Counted from the stretch's first letter, positions 1-10,854 are shown. The stretch: DNA of 64,000 nucleotides from Arcuatula senhousia (GCA_963971305.1 OZ020316.1:17254745-17318744), one strand, 5' to 3'. Numbers and translations are program-made. The notes: generated from the sequence alone by a model not told the origin.

Positions 1-464
1 CCCGCAGCAGAGCCTAGCTTGTCGTAAGAGGCGACTAAGGGTCTTGGGATTCTGACGTCGGGTCAGTGCTCAGCCCACAGAGCGACCAAGTGTGTACCCT
101 AGGTGGCTGAATAGGGTAGCCCTCGTCCGCGGGGGTTGTCAGGTCTATAATACGGAAACCCTGACCGCCGACCATAGTGGGCCAACGTGTGTGGAGAGTG
201 CCACGCTTCATGCACGTAAAAGACCCCTTTGTGGACCGCCCAGTAGTGCACCACATAGGCTAAATTTTCCGCCCCTACCCACCTCTCCCCTTTTTCCTGT
301 GGTTCTTTAAAATTTACCGGTCCTTTGTTTCCCACCCCATCTCCATATTTCATTTATCATCATCATTTCATGTTCATTTTATCATCCTTTTCATGTTCAT
401 CGCCTGTAAATAACCTATAAAGCGTTGCACGGGCGTAAAACACCAACTCACTCACTCACTCACT
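1..464 (+). mobile_element. SINE-A copy, 5' end cut by window edge
   Basis: This matches the other SINE-A copies here (12435, 24671, 30709, 51576, 57505 and, reversed, 28292 and 35816). It runs from GCAGCAGAGCC through a conserved body to a (CACT)n tail at about 445-464. Full copies begin about 40 bp further upstream with TCCCGTGCGGGGCC. The GYCACGC...GCACGTAAAAGACCCC block is shared with SINE-B. Short peptides can be read in both strands of every copy, but they are by-products of a GC-rich body and not genes. The tail abuts the torn coding exon at 466-720. Confidence 0.85.
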
Positions 465-819
465 GTACTATATCACAAAGATATTGTTTTACTTTTTCAG
501 AAAACTGCATATGCTTTCTTGCTTTCTTCATAGCCCAACCTTTATCAACAACCACAGATTCCTCTGATGAGATCTCTGTATAGCCACTCCCTCGGTAAGA
601 TTCATACAGCTGTCATACCATCGAAACTTGATATTATCAAAAGTAGACATTTTTTGCAGTTGAAAATTATGTCTTCCGACCAAACAGTGATCGTACATTG
701 CGCTGTTTTTTTTTTCTATCATATATATATTTAAAATCTATGATATATGATATGATTTATTCATTTTTATTTTAACCTGTTGCCTCACTAATAGATAGAA
801 TAGTGAACCAGAGATCACC

Positions 820-970
820 AGTGATAACACCCAGCATTATCACTTTTCAAAAATGCTGTGTCAGTTAATGGCACCTGGTCCTTAATTGTTGAAAATGCAT
901 GCTCTAACAATACTGCTACAGCATGCAAGTCCTGCTTTGTCTCTTCTAAACAATGAGTGTATGTTCTGTG
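820..970 (-). CDS. Third exon of the torn gene, ending in SDNAGCYH
   Basis: After the acceptor TTTTTTCAG the exon reads HRTYTHCLEETKQDLHAV, AVLLEHAFSTIKDQVPL, TDTAFLKSDNAGCYH, and then a GTGATC donor-like site followed by stops. Its end is set by the loss of reading and the donor, so the boundary near 820 is approximate. The Asp of SDNAG is the candidate second catalytic-type residue if this is an RNase H fold, which is unproven. Confidence 0.5.
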
Positions 971-1191
971 CTGAAAAAATAAATAATTACGTTTTCATAT
1001 TGTGGTAAATGTGGTTGATTAAAACTTTTCAATAAATTCAAACGAGGATTCCAACTGTTTTTTAAAGAATGATTGTAAAAATATTTTGTCTATTCTGATA
1101 TATATAAATTTTATATTATATATCTGTATCAAAATACATTCATTGACATTATAAAAAAAATGTGTATGTTAGGGCATGAATGTAAAACTAT

Positions 1192-1665
1192 TAGGTTAGT
1201 TAGTTAGTTATTGCTTTACTCCCAAGCAGCACGATTTCGGCTATATCCGGGAGATAAACATGAAAGTGGTGATACAATGAACATGAAATGATGATGAAGT
1301 GGAGGAAATTGGGGACACAAGGCCAATCGGGTAGGAGTTTTGACTGCCACTGGAAAAAGGAGTGATGGGTACGAACGGGAAATTTAGCCTCCTGCATGGG
1401 GATCCTACGGGTCCTACTCTTACCGAGACCTGCAGCAGGGTTCTTTAACGTGCGAGGAACGTGACATTTTTCCCAACACGGTGCACCACTATGGTTTGCG
1501 GTCAGGTTTTCCGCATTATCGCCTGACGACCCCGCATCTCACGATGTCAGGGCTGCCCCATTCAACCACCCGGGGCACACATCCCAGTCGCTTTGTGGGC
1601 AAAACGGCCTGACCCGATGTCAGGTTTCTGAGTGCTCTTAAGTGGACTTTTACCGACAAGCTTAG
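1192..1665 (-). mobile_element. SINE-B copy, 5'-truncated
   Basis: The TTAG-type tail (TAAC on the sense strand) at 1194-1210 is followed by the SINE-B body in reverse. The copy stops at CTTAGCGCT, short of the usual GCTGCGGGCC head. CTATTAGG occurs beside the tail and directly after the truncated head, giving a plausible 8-bp target duplication. The copy lies in an intron of the torn gene. Confidence 0.8.
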
Positions 1666-1768
1666 CGCTATTAGGAATAACGGATAAAGTATGTATGTTT
1701 TGTTATATATGAGAAATGAAAGACACTGAAACTGAGATCAACATTTTTTATGACTGAACATAACAGGA

Positions 1769-1794
1769 TTTTTTTTTTTTTTTTTTTTTTTTTG
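1769..1794. repeat. Poly-T tract
   Basis: A run of about 25 T without interruption. It may be a retroposon A-tail read in reverse, but no element body is recognised beside it. Confidence 0.7.
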
Positions 1795-1958
1795 TCATGG
1801 TATAAACAATTAATGTGATGTACATTAGATATGAGAGTAATCTATTATTTTCATCTCTGTTTGATGTACATATTGCATACTTTTTACATTCGCAAGATGA
1901 CTCTTTTGCTGTGTATTCTTACCTTGAATTGGTTGTCTTCAGTCTGGTAAATTCATAC

Positions 1959-2456
1959 CATCACATGCCAGTTTATCCCCTTTTGGCCGAACCAATCACT
2001 TTGTTTCTCTTTAAATGATAACGGAAGAAACTTCATAGCCCAGTCCATCACCAGTAGACATTGATTTTCCGAAAGCGAGTCAAGCAATTCAGTTCTGCTC
2101 AAATCTTGGTTCACTGTACGTACAATATGTCGTTGCCAGTCTTTAATCTTCAGCTCTGCATTCTGAACATCAATATGAAATTCCTCTGAGGTTTCAGCTG
2201 GCAAGTCACCTAAAATATAACTTTGATGATTGATTTTGTCAATAAAAACAACATTATGATACAACCCCAGCATGTTTAAACTCTGTAATGTTGGGACCTT
2301 ATATGGAAAATGTGTATTGTCTCGTTTGACCAAAAATGGAATGAATAAACATTTTCTTTCACATGAAGCCCATGTTGGACTTGCTAAGCATCTTAGACAT
2401 ATGTATTTTAAGTCATTTTGGTCACTCTCACAACTATGATAACAATTAGAATTTGC
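1959..2456 (-). CDS. Central exon of the torn unknown-function gene
   Basis: This is the best-preserved exon: about 166 codons with no internal stop. It begins with a Cys/His-rich segment (CYHSCESD, then YICLRCL). Next come FLVKRDNTHFPYKVPTLQSL and LNMLGLYHNVVFIDK, a stretch WQRHIVRTVNQD, and finally VMDWAMKFLP and WFGQKGINWHV at the splice donor. The upstream acceptor is CTGTTTTCAAG and the downstream donor is ATG|GTATGA. No ATG is needed because the piece is internal. The intron below it (1958-971) holds a SINE-B copy and a poly-T tract. Confidence 0.55.
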
Positions 2457-2987
2457 CTTGAAAACAGTAACAGCTTAAATTGGTTTTAGAAATAAAATAT
2501 TATCTAGTTCAGCCCCTTCTTGATTTCTAAAGTGGTAAATAATGGCTACCTTCTCTTTCCTTTAAAAATAAATGGGAAATTTCAACGTTATCTCACATAT
2601 TTGGCCAATCTCATTTTATTGGTATGTCATTGCGTGAATCTATACTACATATTTTTTTCTTCAAGACAGAAAATGAATTAGGTACATGTAGATATTCACT
2701 ACACCTCATGTTTTTCCTTCAAAGTCTTTCAGAAGGTTCTTCATATCTTCAACTGCTTTAGGGAAAAGATCACATCTATCAAGCATAGGTCATGACAATG
2801 ATTCTCACATTCTATGCTGTGCAGTCTGTCAGTGGGGTTACTGAATGCATGCTGGATGCAGTGAGTGCTGCATTTGTCCTGTCGTTGAATGTGAGCTCTG
2901 AAAGAAAGCAAAGTATACTTTGATGTATTCTTTTCTTGCAAACAACAAACAAATCTTCCCATCCACACATAGTGATGTTGCCTTCAG

Positions 2988-4534
2988 CCTTTTTAGCTCA
3001 CCTGGACCGAAGGTCCATGTGAGCTTTTACCATCACTTGGCGTCCGTCGTCGTCGTCGTCGTCGTCGTCTGTCGTCGTCTGTAAACAATTTTTCAAACGT
3101 TAACTTGTCCGACACCATAAGTCCAATTGCAACCAAACTTGGTATAGTTGTTTAGTGGCATTATGTGTACAAAACCATTGTTCGGATTTTTGATTCGTAA
3201 AAAAACATGGCCGCCATGGCTAAAAATAGAACAGGGGGGTCAAATACAGTTTTTTGCAAATAACTCAAAAACGGTCACAGATATCAAAATTCTGGCATGG
3301 GGTAAAAGTGATCAGCACCTCAAGATCTACCTGCCCAGAAATTTTCAAAAAGTTCCAACAACCAATGTAGGAGTTATTGCCCTTTTTCTGGATTTTTTCA
3401 AAATTTTGCACTTATTTAGCCCTATATCTTGAAAACTATACAAGATATTTTAAAAATTCAAATTGCATATGATTAAGCACATCAAGATCTACATTTCATG
3501 TAATTTGGTCAAAGCTGTAGAACCATTTCTTTTAGGAGTTATGGCCCTTAAAGCGTCAAAATTTACCATTTTTCATTACTTTTACCCTGAATTTCAAAGA
3601 TTAACTTGTCTGACACCATACATCCAAGTTCAACCAAACTTGGCACAGTTGTTTAATAGCATTAATGCTACAATTCTATCGTTCGGATTTTTGATTCGTC
3701 AAAAAATATGGCCTCCATGGCTTAAAATAGAACATAGGGGTCAAATTACAGTTTTTTGCAAATAACTCAAAAACGGTAACAGATATCAAAATTCTGGCAT
3801 GGGGTAAAAGTGATAAGCATCTCAAGATCTACGTGTTCTGAAATTTTCAAGAAGATCCAACAAACGACATAGGAGTTATTGCCCTTTTTCTGGATTTTTT
3901 TCAAAATTTTTCACTTATTTAGCCCTATATCTTGAAATCTATACAAGATATTTGAAAAATTCAAATTGCATATGATTAAGCACATCAAGATCTACAATTC
4001 ATGTAATTAGGTCAAAGCTGTAGAACCATTTCTTTCAGGAGTTATGGCCCTTAAAGCGTCAATATTTACCATTGTTCATTACTTTTCCCCTGACTTGTCT
4101 GAAACGGTAAGACCAACTGCATCTTAACATGGCACACTGTTTGATAGCTTATATGCTACAACTCTATATCGTTCATATTTTTGATTCATAAAAAAACATG
4201 GCCACCATGGCTAAAAATAGAACATAGGGACAAATTTCATTTTTTTGCTAATAACTCAAAACTGGTTTCAGATATCAAAATTGTGCAAGAATCAAAAGTG
4301 ATCAGCATATTAAGATCTACCTGTCCTGAAATTTCGGAAAAGATCTGACTGCTGATGTGGGAGTTTCTTTTTCCTAATTTTTGCCAAATTTGCACTTATT
4401 AAGCCCAATATCTTGAAAACTAACCAAGATATTTCATAAATTTAAATCGCATATGGTTATACACAATAATATCTACAAATATATGTATCTGTGTAGTTCA
4501 GGTGAGCGATTCAGGCTCCTGGGAGCCTCTTGTT
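2988..4534 (+). mobile_element. H1 element (pearl/HINE-like, hairpin ends)
   Basis: The left end is TTTTTAGCTCACCTGG with a GGACC-GAA-GGTCC hairpin closed by AGCTCA/TGAGCT. A GTC-rich microsatellite follows at 3040-3085. Two full and one partial diverged core units come next, each with the ACATGGCC...GCTAAAAATAGAAC block near 3208, 3708 and 4197. The right end is GGTGAGCGATTCAGG and the perfect hairpin AGGCTCC-TG-GGAGCCT. GCTCACC at the left and GGTGAGC at the right are inverted. No protein is encoded, so this looks non-autonomous. The pattern fits pearl elements and Helentron-associated (HINE) elements; the assignment is by architecture only. Confidence 0.75.
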
Positions 4535-4836
4535 TTTCAATTCTGTACATAAATGTATTCTAAGATTGCTGAAGTATGCAGTGTTACAATGTACATGTGT
4601 ACTTCTTGTCTGCTAAACCAGTTTTATATATTTTCTGCTATACACTGAAATGTGTGGCAGTTGTGTTAAATATTGACTGATTATACAGTTTGACATGTAG
4701 TTTTTGTTGTACACTGTAAAGTGTTGCAGTTGAGATTTTAATTTTTGGCTGTAAAGCAGTTTTATATGTGTATTAAATCTTGCCATTCTGCAAGGCTATT
4801 TATTATACTTACACTTATTTTTGTTTCTTAGTCACC
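4535..4836. other. No gene; short imperfect direct repeats
   Basis: This stretch has two or three diverged copies of a ~90-bp AT-rich phrase (TGTACACTG...GTGTTGCAGTTG) ahead of the DIRS-like ORF1. It may be what is left of that element's terminal repeat, but I cannot show this. TTTGTTTCTTAG just before the ATG resembles a splice acceptor. Confidence 0.35.
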
Positions 4837-5729
4837 ATGCCGCAAAAGAGGAAAAAGACCCAGTTAGAGGATATGATCGACCTGGATGATTTGTCCGACA
4901 AGATTATAACAAAAGTGGTATACAATTTAAAGAAATCTGGAGTGATTCCGTGTCAGCAGGTGGTTACGGAGAGCCCTAGTCCTGAAACAGGTATGTAGTG
5001 CTTTGGGTGACATTAGGGCCAATATTGAAGATGTTATAACTAACAATAGTGCTTTAGTACCTCCAGCTGCCGCATGTGATCCCCCACCATTACAGGTTCA
5101 GGTCAACAATGAACAACATGTTAATGTCAATAATTTGCAACAACCTTTTCATGTTAATGTGCAGGCAACATGCATATGGAGGGTTCAAATCCCCAATTAC
5201 CAGTTCAGGTCAATAATGAACTTCAACATGTCAATGTTAATCATGTTAATGTAAATAGTTCAATTGCAGACAACATGGAGGGTTTAAATCCTCAAAACAT
5301 TGTGGTACAGCCGCCAGGTATTCAGCTACCACCTCCTAGCTACAAGCCACTTAAGAGACCTTTTAACACTAAAGTGTCCAATAATTTCCGGGACAAAATA
5401 CATTGATATGTCAGACCTGTTAGAATTTAACACAGTTGACGATGATGTAATGCCATTATATTAAGTGTAAACAAATTTGGCCAGGTTGGCGTGGTTGCAG
5501 CTAAAAAAGCTAGGAAGCCCCTTTCCATTGAGGCATGGACTGGCGCTTTCCATTTACTCGTCAGTTTTAAGACAAGCCAATCCTCATAATGTTACTTTAA
5601 CTGAGGATTTGGCTACTTACATGTTTTTTAAAAGGTCTATTTGTAAGGATAATGGTAGGCGGTATCATTGTGATACTACTTTCCGTGCACAGAAGGCTCA
5701 GGATAGCACCATGCAGTGAAATGAGATAT

Positions 5730-5771
5730 CGCCTCTGATGAGTCTTGAATAGACGAAACGCGCGTCAGGCG
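5730..5771 (+). ncRNA. Type-I hammerhead ribozyme, copy 1
   Basis: Stem I is CGCCT (5730-5734) paired with AGGCG (5767-5771). Core CTGATGA is 5735-5741. Stem II GTC/GAC encloses loop TTGAATA. Core GAA follows, then stem III as the self-complementary ACGCGCGT (5758-5765). The predicted cut is after C5766. All invariant core nucleotides are present. Stem III is very short, as in other animal type-I hammerheads, which often cleave better as dimers. Confidence 0.88.
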
Positions 5772-6087
5772 TAGCAAAATTTATTGTCTGGAACTTTGTT
5801 GTCATTTGTATTTCGAACACACGTGAAGGTTAGCACTGCTGGTGGAGTGTAAATTCCCCGAGGTTAGCCCGCTCCGGCACCAACACTTTTGAGTTGGAGA
5901 ATACATCAAAGCTTTAAATTATCCGTCTAAATTTCAAAATTGTGAAAACCCTAAGGTTCTACCTACCCCAGACAGAGGTTGAATATCTTAGTAATAATTT
6001 GGTTCCCCAGTTTGGTATTTTTGATTATACTGTTCTATGCTCTTCATTTTCATACAATGTTTGGCATTTTCAATTATTTTGGTAGAG

Positions 6088-6129
6088 CGCCTCTGATGAG
6101 TCTTGAATAGACGAAACGCGCGTCAGGCG
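6088..6129 (+). ncRNA. Type-I hammerhead ribozyme, copy 2
   Basis: Its 42 nt are identical to copy 1, with CTGATGA at 6093-6099 and predicted cleavage after C6124. Together with copy 1 it would release a 358-nt monomer (5767-6124). Confidence 0.88.
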
Positions 6130-6377
6130 TAGCAAAATTTATTGTCTGGAACTTTGTTGTCATTCATTTTGTATTTCGAACACACGTGAAGGTTAGCACT
6201 GCTGGTGGAGTGTAAATTCCCCGAGGTTAGCCCGCTCCGGCACCAATTCTTCCTACCCCAGACAGAGGTTGAATATCTTAGTAATAATTTGGTTCCCCAG
6301 TTTGGTATTTTTGATTCTACTGTTCTATGCTCTTCATATTCATACATTGTTTGGCATTTTCAATTTTTTTGGTAGAG

Positions 6378-6419
6378 CGCCTCTGATGAGTCTTGAATAG
6401 ACGAAACGCGCGTCAGGCG
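6378..6419 (+). ncRNA. Type-I hammerhead ribozyme, copy 3
   Basis: Its 42 nt are identical to copies 1 and 2, with CTGATGA at 6383-6389 and predicted cleavage after C6414. With copy 2 it would release a 290-nt monomer. The sequence after the ribozyme is the truncated tail that ends the insertion. Confidence 0.88.
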
Positions 6420-7282
6420 TAGCAAATTTTTTTGTCTGGAACTTTGTTGTCATTTGTATATAGATACTTCTCATTATCTGAAATCTTTATTGAATAATTC
6501 GCGTAAGGAAATGTCATATCGGGGTCGCTATAACTTCAATCCATCTTATGAAAATGTCAATCAGCTCTTTCGGGTCTGTTATCCCTTTAATAAGGGAAAA
6601 TATTGTGATGGAAGGTGTGGATACCCAAACATCTGTTTGCATTGAAGTGGATTCCACCCACGGAAGATATGTCCAACACTCCGTGATCCTAGAGCCCCCG
6701 ATCACAGGTGGTCCGGACCCTCCCATCCACCAGTTGCAACTGCTAGCAAGGCCAATGCAGCAGCTGGAAAAGCTGCATTAAGCAGCACCTTGCCACGTGC
6801 AACAGCTACAAAACCCAAAACCAGGTAAAATGCCTACTGCTGTTTCTGTAAAGAAGTTGTCTGCATGCTTATGGGGCTATACACAAGATAAGTTATCATA
6901 TGTGTTGTCTGGTTTGAAGTTCGGCTTTAAATTAGAATTTCAAGGGGCAAGAGGTGCTCAATACAGTGAAAACTTAAAACCAGCTTTTGATATGCCAGAT
7001 ATTGTTGATAAGAAGTTATGTAAAGAAATTGCTTTATGTAGAATTATTGGGCCTTTTGAGAATTCGTCTCTTCCCAATTTGAAAATTTCACCTCTAGGTC
7101 TTGATCCTAAAAAATCTCCTAATCCACAATTTATCATTTCCTAGTAGGTTTGAGGATTCAGTAAACGCAGGCATTTCAGATGAGTCGGCTGCGGTACACT
7201 ATGCGTCGGTAGATGATGCTATTGTTAAGATTAAGGACTTTTGGGGGTACAGGTTTTATTGGATGGTAGATATAATTGTCTA

Positions 7283-7875
7283 ACTATTAAAATGTAAGTT
7301 ACAGATGTCATGAATGAAGATAGCAATTTCCTATACAGACATTTTTGGCAATAAAACCTTATGAGGATTTTGTACTCCTCTTTCGGCCATTAGTATTATG
7401 TAATGTTGCATAACTGTTTCCATTATATATGTGCCAAAGTTCATCTTAGTAGAGAAAATCGGTTAAGAAACATTACTATACATTACGTTTTTACATAATG
7501 TACATATCGTACATAAGGTATACTTTCTTTTGTCTTTCTTACGTCAAAAAGTGTTGGTTTTAAATTTGACTTGTCTTTCTTTGCATATATTAACCTTAAA
7601 TGTTTGTTCATATTACGTTAGACATTACATGTAGCAGACAGGTTGAACACCCTTATAGTATTGTTTAATTATAATTTTGTCTATAGCTCCATCGTGTAAA
7701 ATTAATGTACGACGTGTCGATCAGAGAAAGTAAAATACAATAGAGGCATTCACATCTTGTTGTCTTATAAAAAGCAAATACACTGGAGATAAAACACAAC
7801 TAATATGAAAATAGCAACGCAAACTCATCAAAAGCAAAAAAAAATAATAATATATAACTAAGGGTTTCTTTTTGG
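7283..7875. other. No gene recognised
   Basis: AT-rich sequence following the DIRS-like remnant. I see no ORF with coding character, no repeat shared with the rest of the window and no hairpin terminus. Confidence 0.5.
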
Positions 7876-7945
7876 CTGAGCACTAACCCAATTTCAGAAT
7901 CTCAAGACCCTTAGTCGCCTCTTACGGCAAGCATGGCTCTGTTTG
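7876..7945 (-). mobile_element. SINE-A fragment
   Basis: GGCTGAGCACT...CAAGACCCTTAGTCGCCTCTTACG...GCTCTG is the 5' head region of SINE-A in reverse, about 70 bp, with several substitutions. No tail or TSD is visible. Confidence 0.75.
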
Positions 7946-8348
7946 AAAACTACTTCGCCAGGTGGGCCCACATGGAACCATACATCAGAAAATCGTGTTC
8001 TATAGTATAACCATGCACATTATAGTTAGGAATTGTTTTTCGCTAAGTCTATGATTGTTTAAGTTTTAAGACGAAATGTAGTATTCCAATTTGAACTAAA
8101 AGTACGTAAATTATTATTTTTTAAATACTCTTAAGAATTCATAGTTTATGCATCTTCTCACCATTATCACAATCCACAGGCCAATTAAAGTATAAAAAAA
8201 TATAAACACGCGTCAAAAACAGCGATTAAAACAAATTTTGTTTGCTATACAAATTAAATTTTATATTCCGTTTTTCCGTTTCCGTTTTTCCGTTCCGTTT
8301 TCCGTTTTTAATGAAGTAAAAAAATATTCTGTTGCTTGTTAATTAGAA
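7946..8348. other. No gene recognised
   Basis: AT-rich spacer. It ends with a short TTCCGTTTTTCCG repeat at about 8265-8310 beside the H2 element. Confidence 0.5.
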
Positions 8349-9060
8349 AACTTTATTATACCCTCCACTTCAAAAGTGGGGGGTATATAGTGATAGGGGT
8401 GTCCGTCCGTCCGTCCGTCCTTCCGTCTGTCCTTCCGTTACACTTCAGGGTATCCATCTCTTATCCGCAACTCCTCCTTAACCCCTTGGTGGATTTTCAT
8501 GAAACTTACACACAATCTTTGTGACATAATGTAGATGTGCACCTACTATTTTAAAATTTGATCAGAGTGGTTTTTGGGGTTTACCATAGCAAAACATGGA
8601 CTAAGCCATTTGACTACACGGTGGTACCCATCTCTTATCCGCAACTCCTTCTAAACCCCTTGATGGATTTTCATGAAACTTACACACAATCTTTGTGACA
8701 TAATGTAGATGAGCACCTACTTTTATAACATTTGATCAGAATGATTTTTTGGGTTGCGTTTGCCAAAACATGGACTTAGCCATTGACTACATGGGGGTAC
8801 CCATCTCTTATCTGCAACTACTCCTAAACCTCTTGATGGATTTTCATGAAACTTACACACAATTGTTGTGACAAAATGTAGATGTGCATCTACTATTTTA
8901 AAATTTGATCAGAATGATTTTTGGGGTTTCCCATAGCAAAACATGGGCTTAGCCATTCTTCAACATGGGGGTACCCATCTCTTATCCGCAACTCCTCCTG
9001 AATCCCTCGATGGATTTTCATGAAACTTACACACAATTGTTGCGGCTCACAGTTTTTCTA
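8349..9060 (+). mobile_element. H2 element (hairpin + (GTCC)n + core repeats)
   Basis: The hairpin is TATACCCTCCACTT / AGTGGGGGGTATA with a CAAA loop (8356-8387). Next come (GTCC)n at 8400-8440 and four core units starting with ATCTCTTATCCGCAACTCC near 8455, 8630, 8803 and 8977, a period of about 174 bp. Only one hairpin end is clear; the right end is probably lost near 9060. Two short peptides readable here are repeat artefacts. Confidence 0.7.
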
Positions 9061-10105
9061 GTTTGTTATTTGGTATATATTAATTATTTGTAAAAGTATA
9101 AAACGTGTATACCCATTTTAGTTACTAAAAATTGTCTAAGGGACCAGATTAATTTAACTGAATAGATGTCTAAAATTCATCTCTCTAAGACGCATAAATA
9201 CGGTTTATCTTAGCCTTCAATAGGTCATCTTGACGAGGACTGACACACATATCGCGATGTTAATGCAGCCAGAAGCATTAACCGACGGTCTTTTCATAAA
9301 TAAAGTAATCCGCCTGTTGGCATCATCAGCTCTTCGACAATCATGCATGACTTAAGCTTCCTTTATGTGCAGCAACATTTCGCCTGCTCACACTGTCTCA
9401 TAATCATGTTACTACTAGACAATAAGATCGCACGGAAGAGGAGGTTTGACGCTACAAATCTGGTTTTACCCAACATACCTGTTTATACATGTTATATGCA
9501 TAGTACTTTTTACTGACTTTCCTCTCAGACATTAGAGATTGATCACCTGTTATCTTTAATATTGAGTAAACATATCAAAAATGATTCGTTACATGAGACT
9601 TAACTTTATTTCCATAATGCAGCCTTAAACGAATAAATTGTATCACAGGGGTATGTTGTTTTTAGGTTACTGCCTTCACGTAAAAAATAGTTTTAAAAAC
9701 ATCATGTTCCCATAAAGTTTTACTGGATTTCTATGCATGGTTATCAATTAAGTACAAATATTTGTCATAGGGGTTAAGTTTTGATATCTAATGGATCTGA
9801 AACGCTGAATTGATCGATAGCAGCGCGACGAATGTGTTGCAACATGCAGGATCTGCATTTTAACCCATTCAGAGTTCATAAGTTTAATCTTGGTATGAAT
9901 TTAAATTACGTCGATTTGTTTTTGTGTATTTTTATGTTGTCTGTTATTCGCGGTTGTAAACAATGCCATATCAATTTGTACTTGCGCTTTTATTTTAGGC
10001 TACGTTGTTGCGTTATTTAATTGATGGTTATGCAAACCTCTTTTAATTTTTTCATGCATTTGAATTTAGACATATAATATCAGAAATGTTTCTACTTCAA
10101 CAAGT
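9061..10105. other. No gene recognised
   Basis: About 1 kb of AT-rich unique sequence. The longest open frames (about 60 codons) show no recognisable motif. Confidence 0.5.
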
Positions 10106-10462
10106 CGCAACACTAAGTCCCCACTCAACCAAAAAAAAAGATGACTTAGTAACCTAAATAGGCCGGAAACAGTATAACACATTATGCTTAAGCTGTGTAT
10201 CAAATTTAAAATCAAATCCTTCGGTAGAAGCTGAGAAATCTGTTACGAGAAACAATTTATTTTTGATTCTTAAAAAAGTCAAAGTTGGCTCGGTTAACAG
10301 GAAGCAGATGGTAGACTGAACTGGAAATGGAAGGAATGGTACATCTTATCTTGCTAAAGCTGCGCACTAAATTTGAAATAAATATCTTCGGTAGAAGCTG
10401 AGAAATCGTACAGGACGGACAGACAGACGAGCAAAGTGATTGCAATATAGATGTATAATGAT
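10106..10462. mobile_element. H3-family element, degenerate
   Basis: AAGCTGTGTATCAAATTT, GGTAGAAGCTGAGAAATC and GGACGGACAGACAGACGAG...GTGATTGCAATATAG align with the better copies at 13586, 17088 and 40829. Two eroded core repeats remain and the left hairpin is decayed. Confidence 0.6.
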
Positions 10463-10849
10463 ACATGTATAATTATTCAATATCATTAATCAGATAGAAC
10501 CTTAGTTTCAGTCAACTATGACATGTATGACCGTTTTTAATTAAGCTTCTGCTCATTTGATACCCCTTTCCGACACCTTTCAAATATTTGGACTGCTGCG
10601 TTTTTGAAGTATGGAAATTCGGGATAACATATTTTTGGTTTATCTTTTATGAGCTCTTATTCAAACAAATTTCCGTACGAAATAGTTAAAGTTCATTTGC
10701 CTTCTTTTGTTAAACCATATACTGCAATATTGATTGCTGATCACCATCATGCAGTTCACAATCTAAACGAAAAATATCAGAGAAAAAAGAATAAGAATCG
10801 AAATACGCTAAGAGAAAAAGAGTCATGGCTATAAATAACGGAACCAAAT
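10463..10849. other. No gene recognised
   Basis: AT-rich spacer with no recognised repeat or coding sequence. Confidence 0.5.
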
Positions 10850-10854
10850 GCAAT

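Larger units (their letters stand above)
464..2897 (-). pseudogene. Torn spliced gene: conserved invertebrate protein of unknown function (VMDWAMKFLP / SDNAGCYH)
   Basis: Four exon-like pieces lie in protein order on the minus strand. Exon 1 (2897 to ~2706) follows a clean acceptor (CTTTGCTTTCTTTCAG) and encodes CSTHCIQHAFSN and a Cys/His stretch; it needs one frameshift to reach VEDMKNLLKDFEG. Exon 2 (2456-1959) ends at a GTATGA donor. Exon 3 (970 to ~820) follows TTTTTTCAG and ends in SDNAGCYH. Exon 4 (~715 to 466) contains GWAMKKARKHMQFSEKVKQ and then runs into the SINE-A tail. The order and motifs match large uncharacterised proteins I recall from cnidarian and mollusc genomes; this is recollection, not a search. 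VMDWAMK and SDNAGCYH would suit the first two acidic residues of an RNase H-like (DDE) fold, which is inference. The frameshift, stops and SINE invasion indicate a dead copy. The C-terminus is outside the window or lost. Confidence 0.55.
5730..6457 (+). mobile_element. Tandem hammerhead-ribozyme repeat array inserted in DIRS ORF1
   Basis: The array has three hammerhead cores spaced 358 and 290 bp apart; the shorter unit lacks about 68 bp after the GCTCCGGCACCAA box. Each unit holds, in order, the ribozyme, TAGCAAAATTTATTGTCTGG, a GAACACACGTGAAGG box, CTGCTGGTGGAG...CCCCGAGG, and a TTGGTTCCCCAGTTTGG segment. ORF1 reading is continuous across the insertion (NEI | YIDTSHYL). ATAT flanks both sides (5726-5729 and 6458-6461), a possible 4-bp target duplication, though it is low-complexity. 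The insert begins exactly at the first base of ribozyme stem I. The organisation resembles retrozyme-like small catalytic repeats known from animals. Confidence 0.8.
4837..7282 (+). pseudogene. DIRS-like retrotransposon remnant (ORF1 plus start of reverse transcriptase)
   Basis: ORF1 starts at ATG 4837 (MPQKRKKTQLEDMIDL) and needs a frameshift near 4995. It continues through a low-complexity NVNVNN region to LRQANPHNVTLTEDLATYMF and FRAQKAQDSTMQ, where W is replaced by TGA at 5717. After the ribozyme insertion it resumes as YIDTSHYLKSLLNNSRKEM and a zinc-knuckle-like CYPFNKGKYCDGRCGYPNIC. There the next Cys codon is TGA at 6643, followed by HPRKIC. The second frame (about 6797-7282) matches the N-terminal RT region of DIRS-type elements: GPFENSSLPNLKISPLG, then SVNAGISDE and YASVDDAIVKIK across a frameshift. 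The RT catalytic part, RNase H and tyrosine recombinase are missing. The DIRS call rests on recognised sequence style. Confidence 0.7.

Noticed and set aside
1..300. Recurrent 60-115-codon peptides in SINE-A and SINE-B
   Set aside because: They occur on both strands of every copy, differ in start and end, and follow from the GC-rich SINE body lacking stops.
560..600. CTGATGAG at about 563 as a further hammerhead core
   Set aside because: No matching stem II and no GAA(A) with a third stem follows; it lies in the torn coding exon. CTGATGA-like words at 11468, 14410 and 54410 also lack the rest of the core.
3148..3765. Two ~95-100 codon ORFs inside the H1 element
   Set aside because: They read through core-repeat sequence, are not kept between copies and have no recognisable motif.
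8400..8445. (GTCC)n and similar tracts as CRISPR-like or regulatory arrays
   Set aside because: They are simple microsatellites in the fixed position expected in pearl/HINE-type elements.
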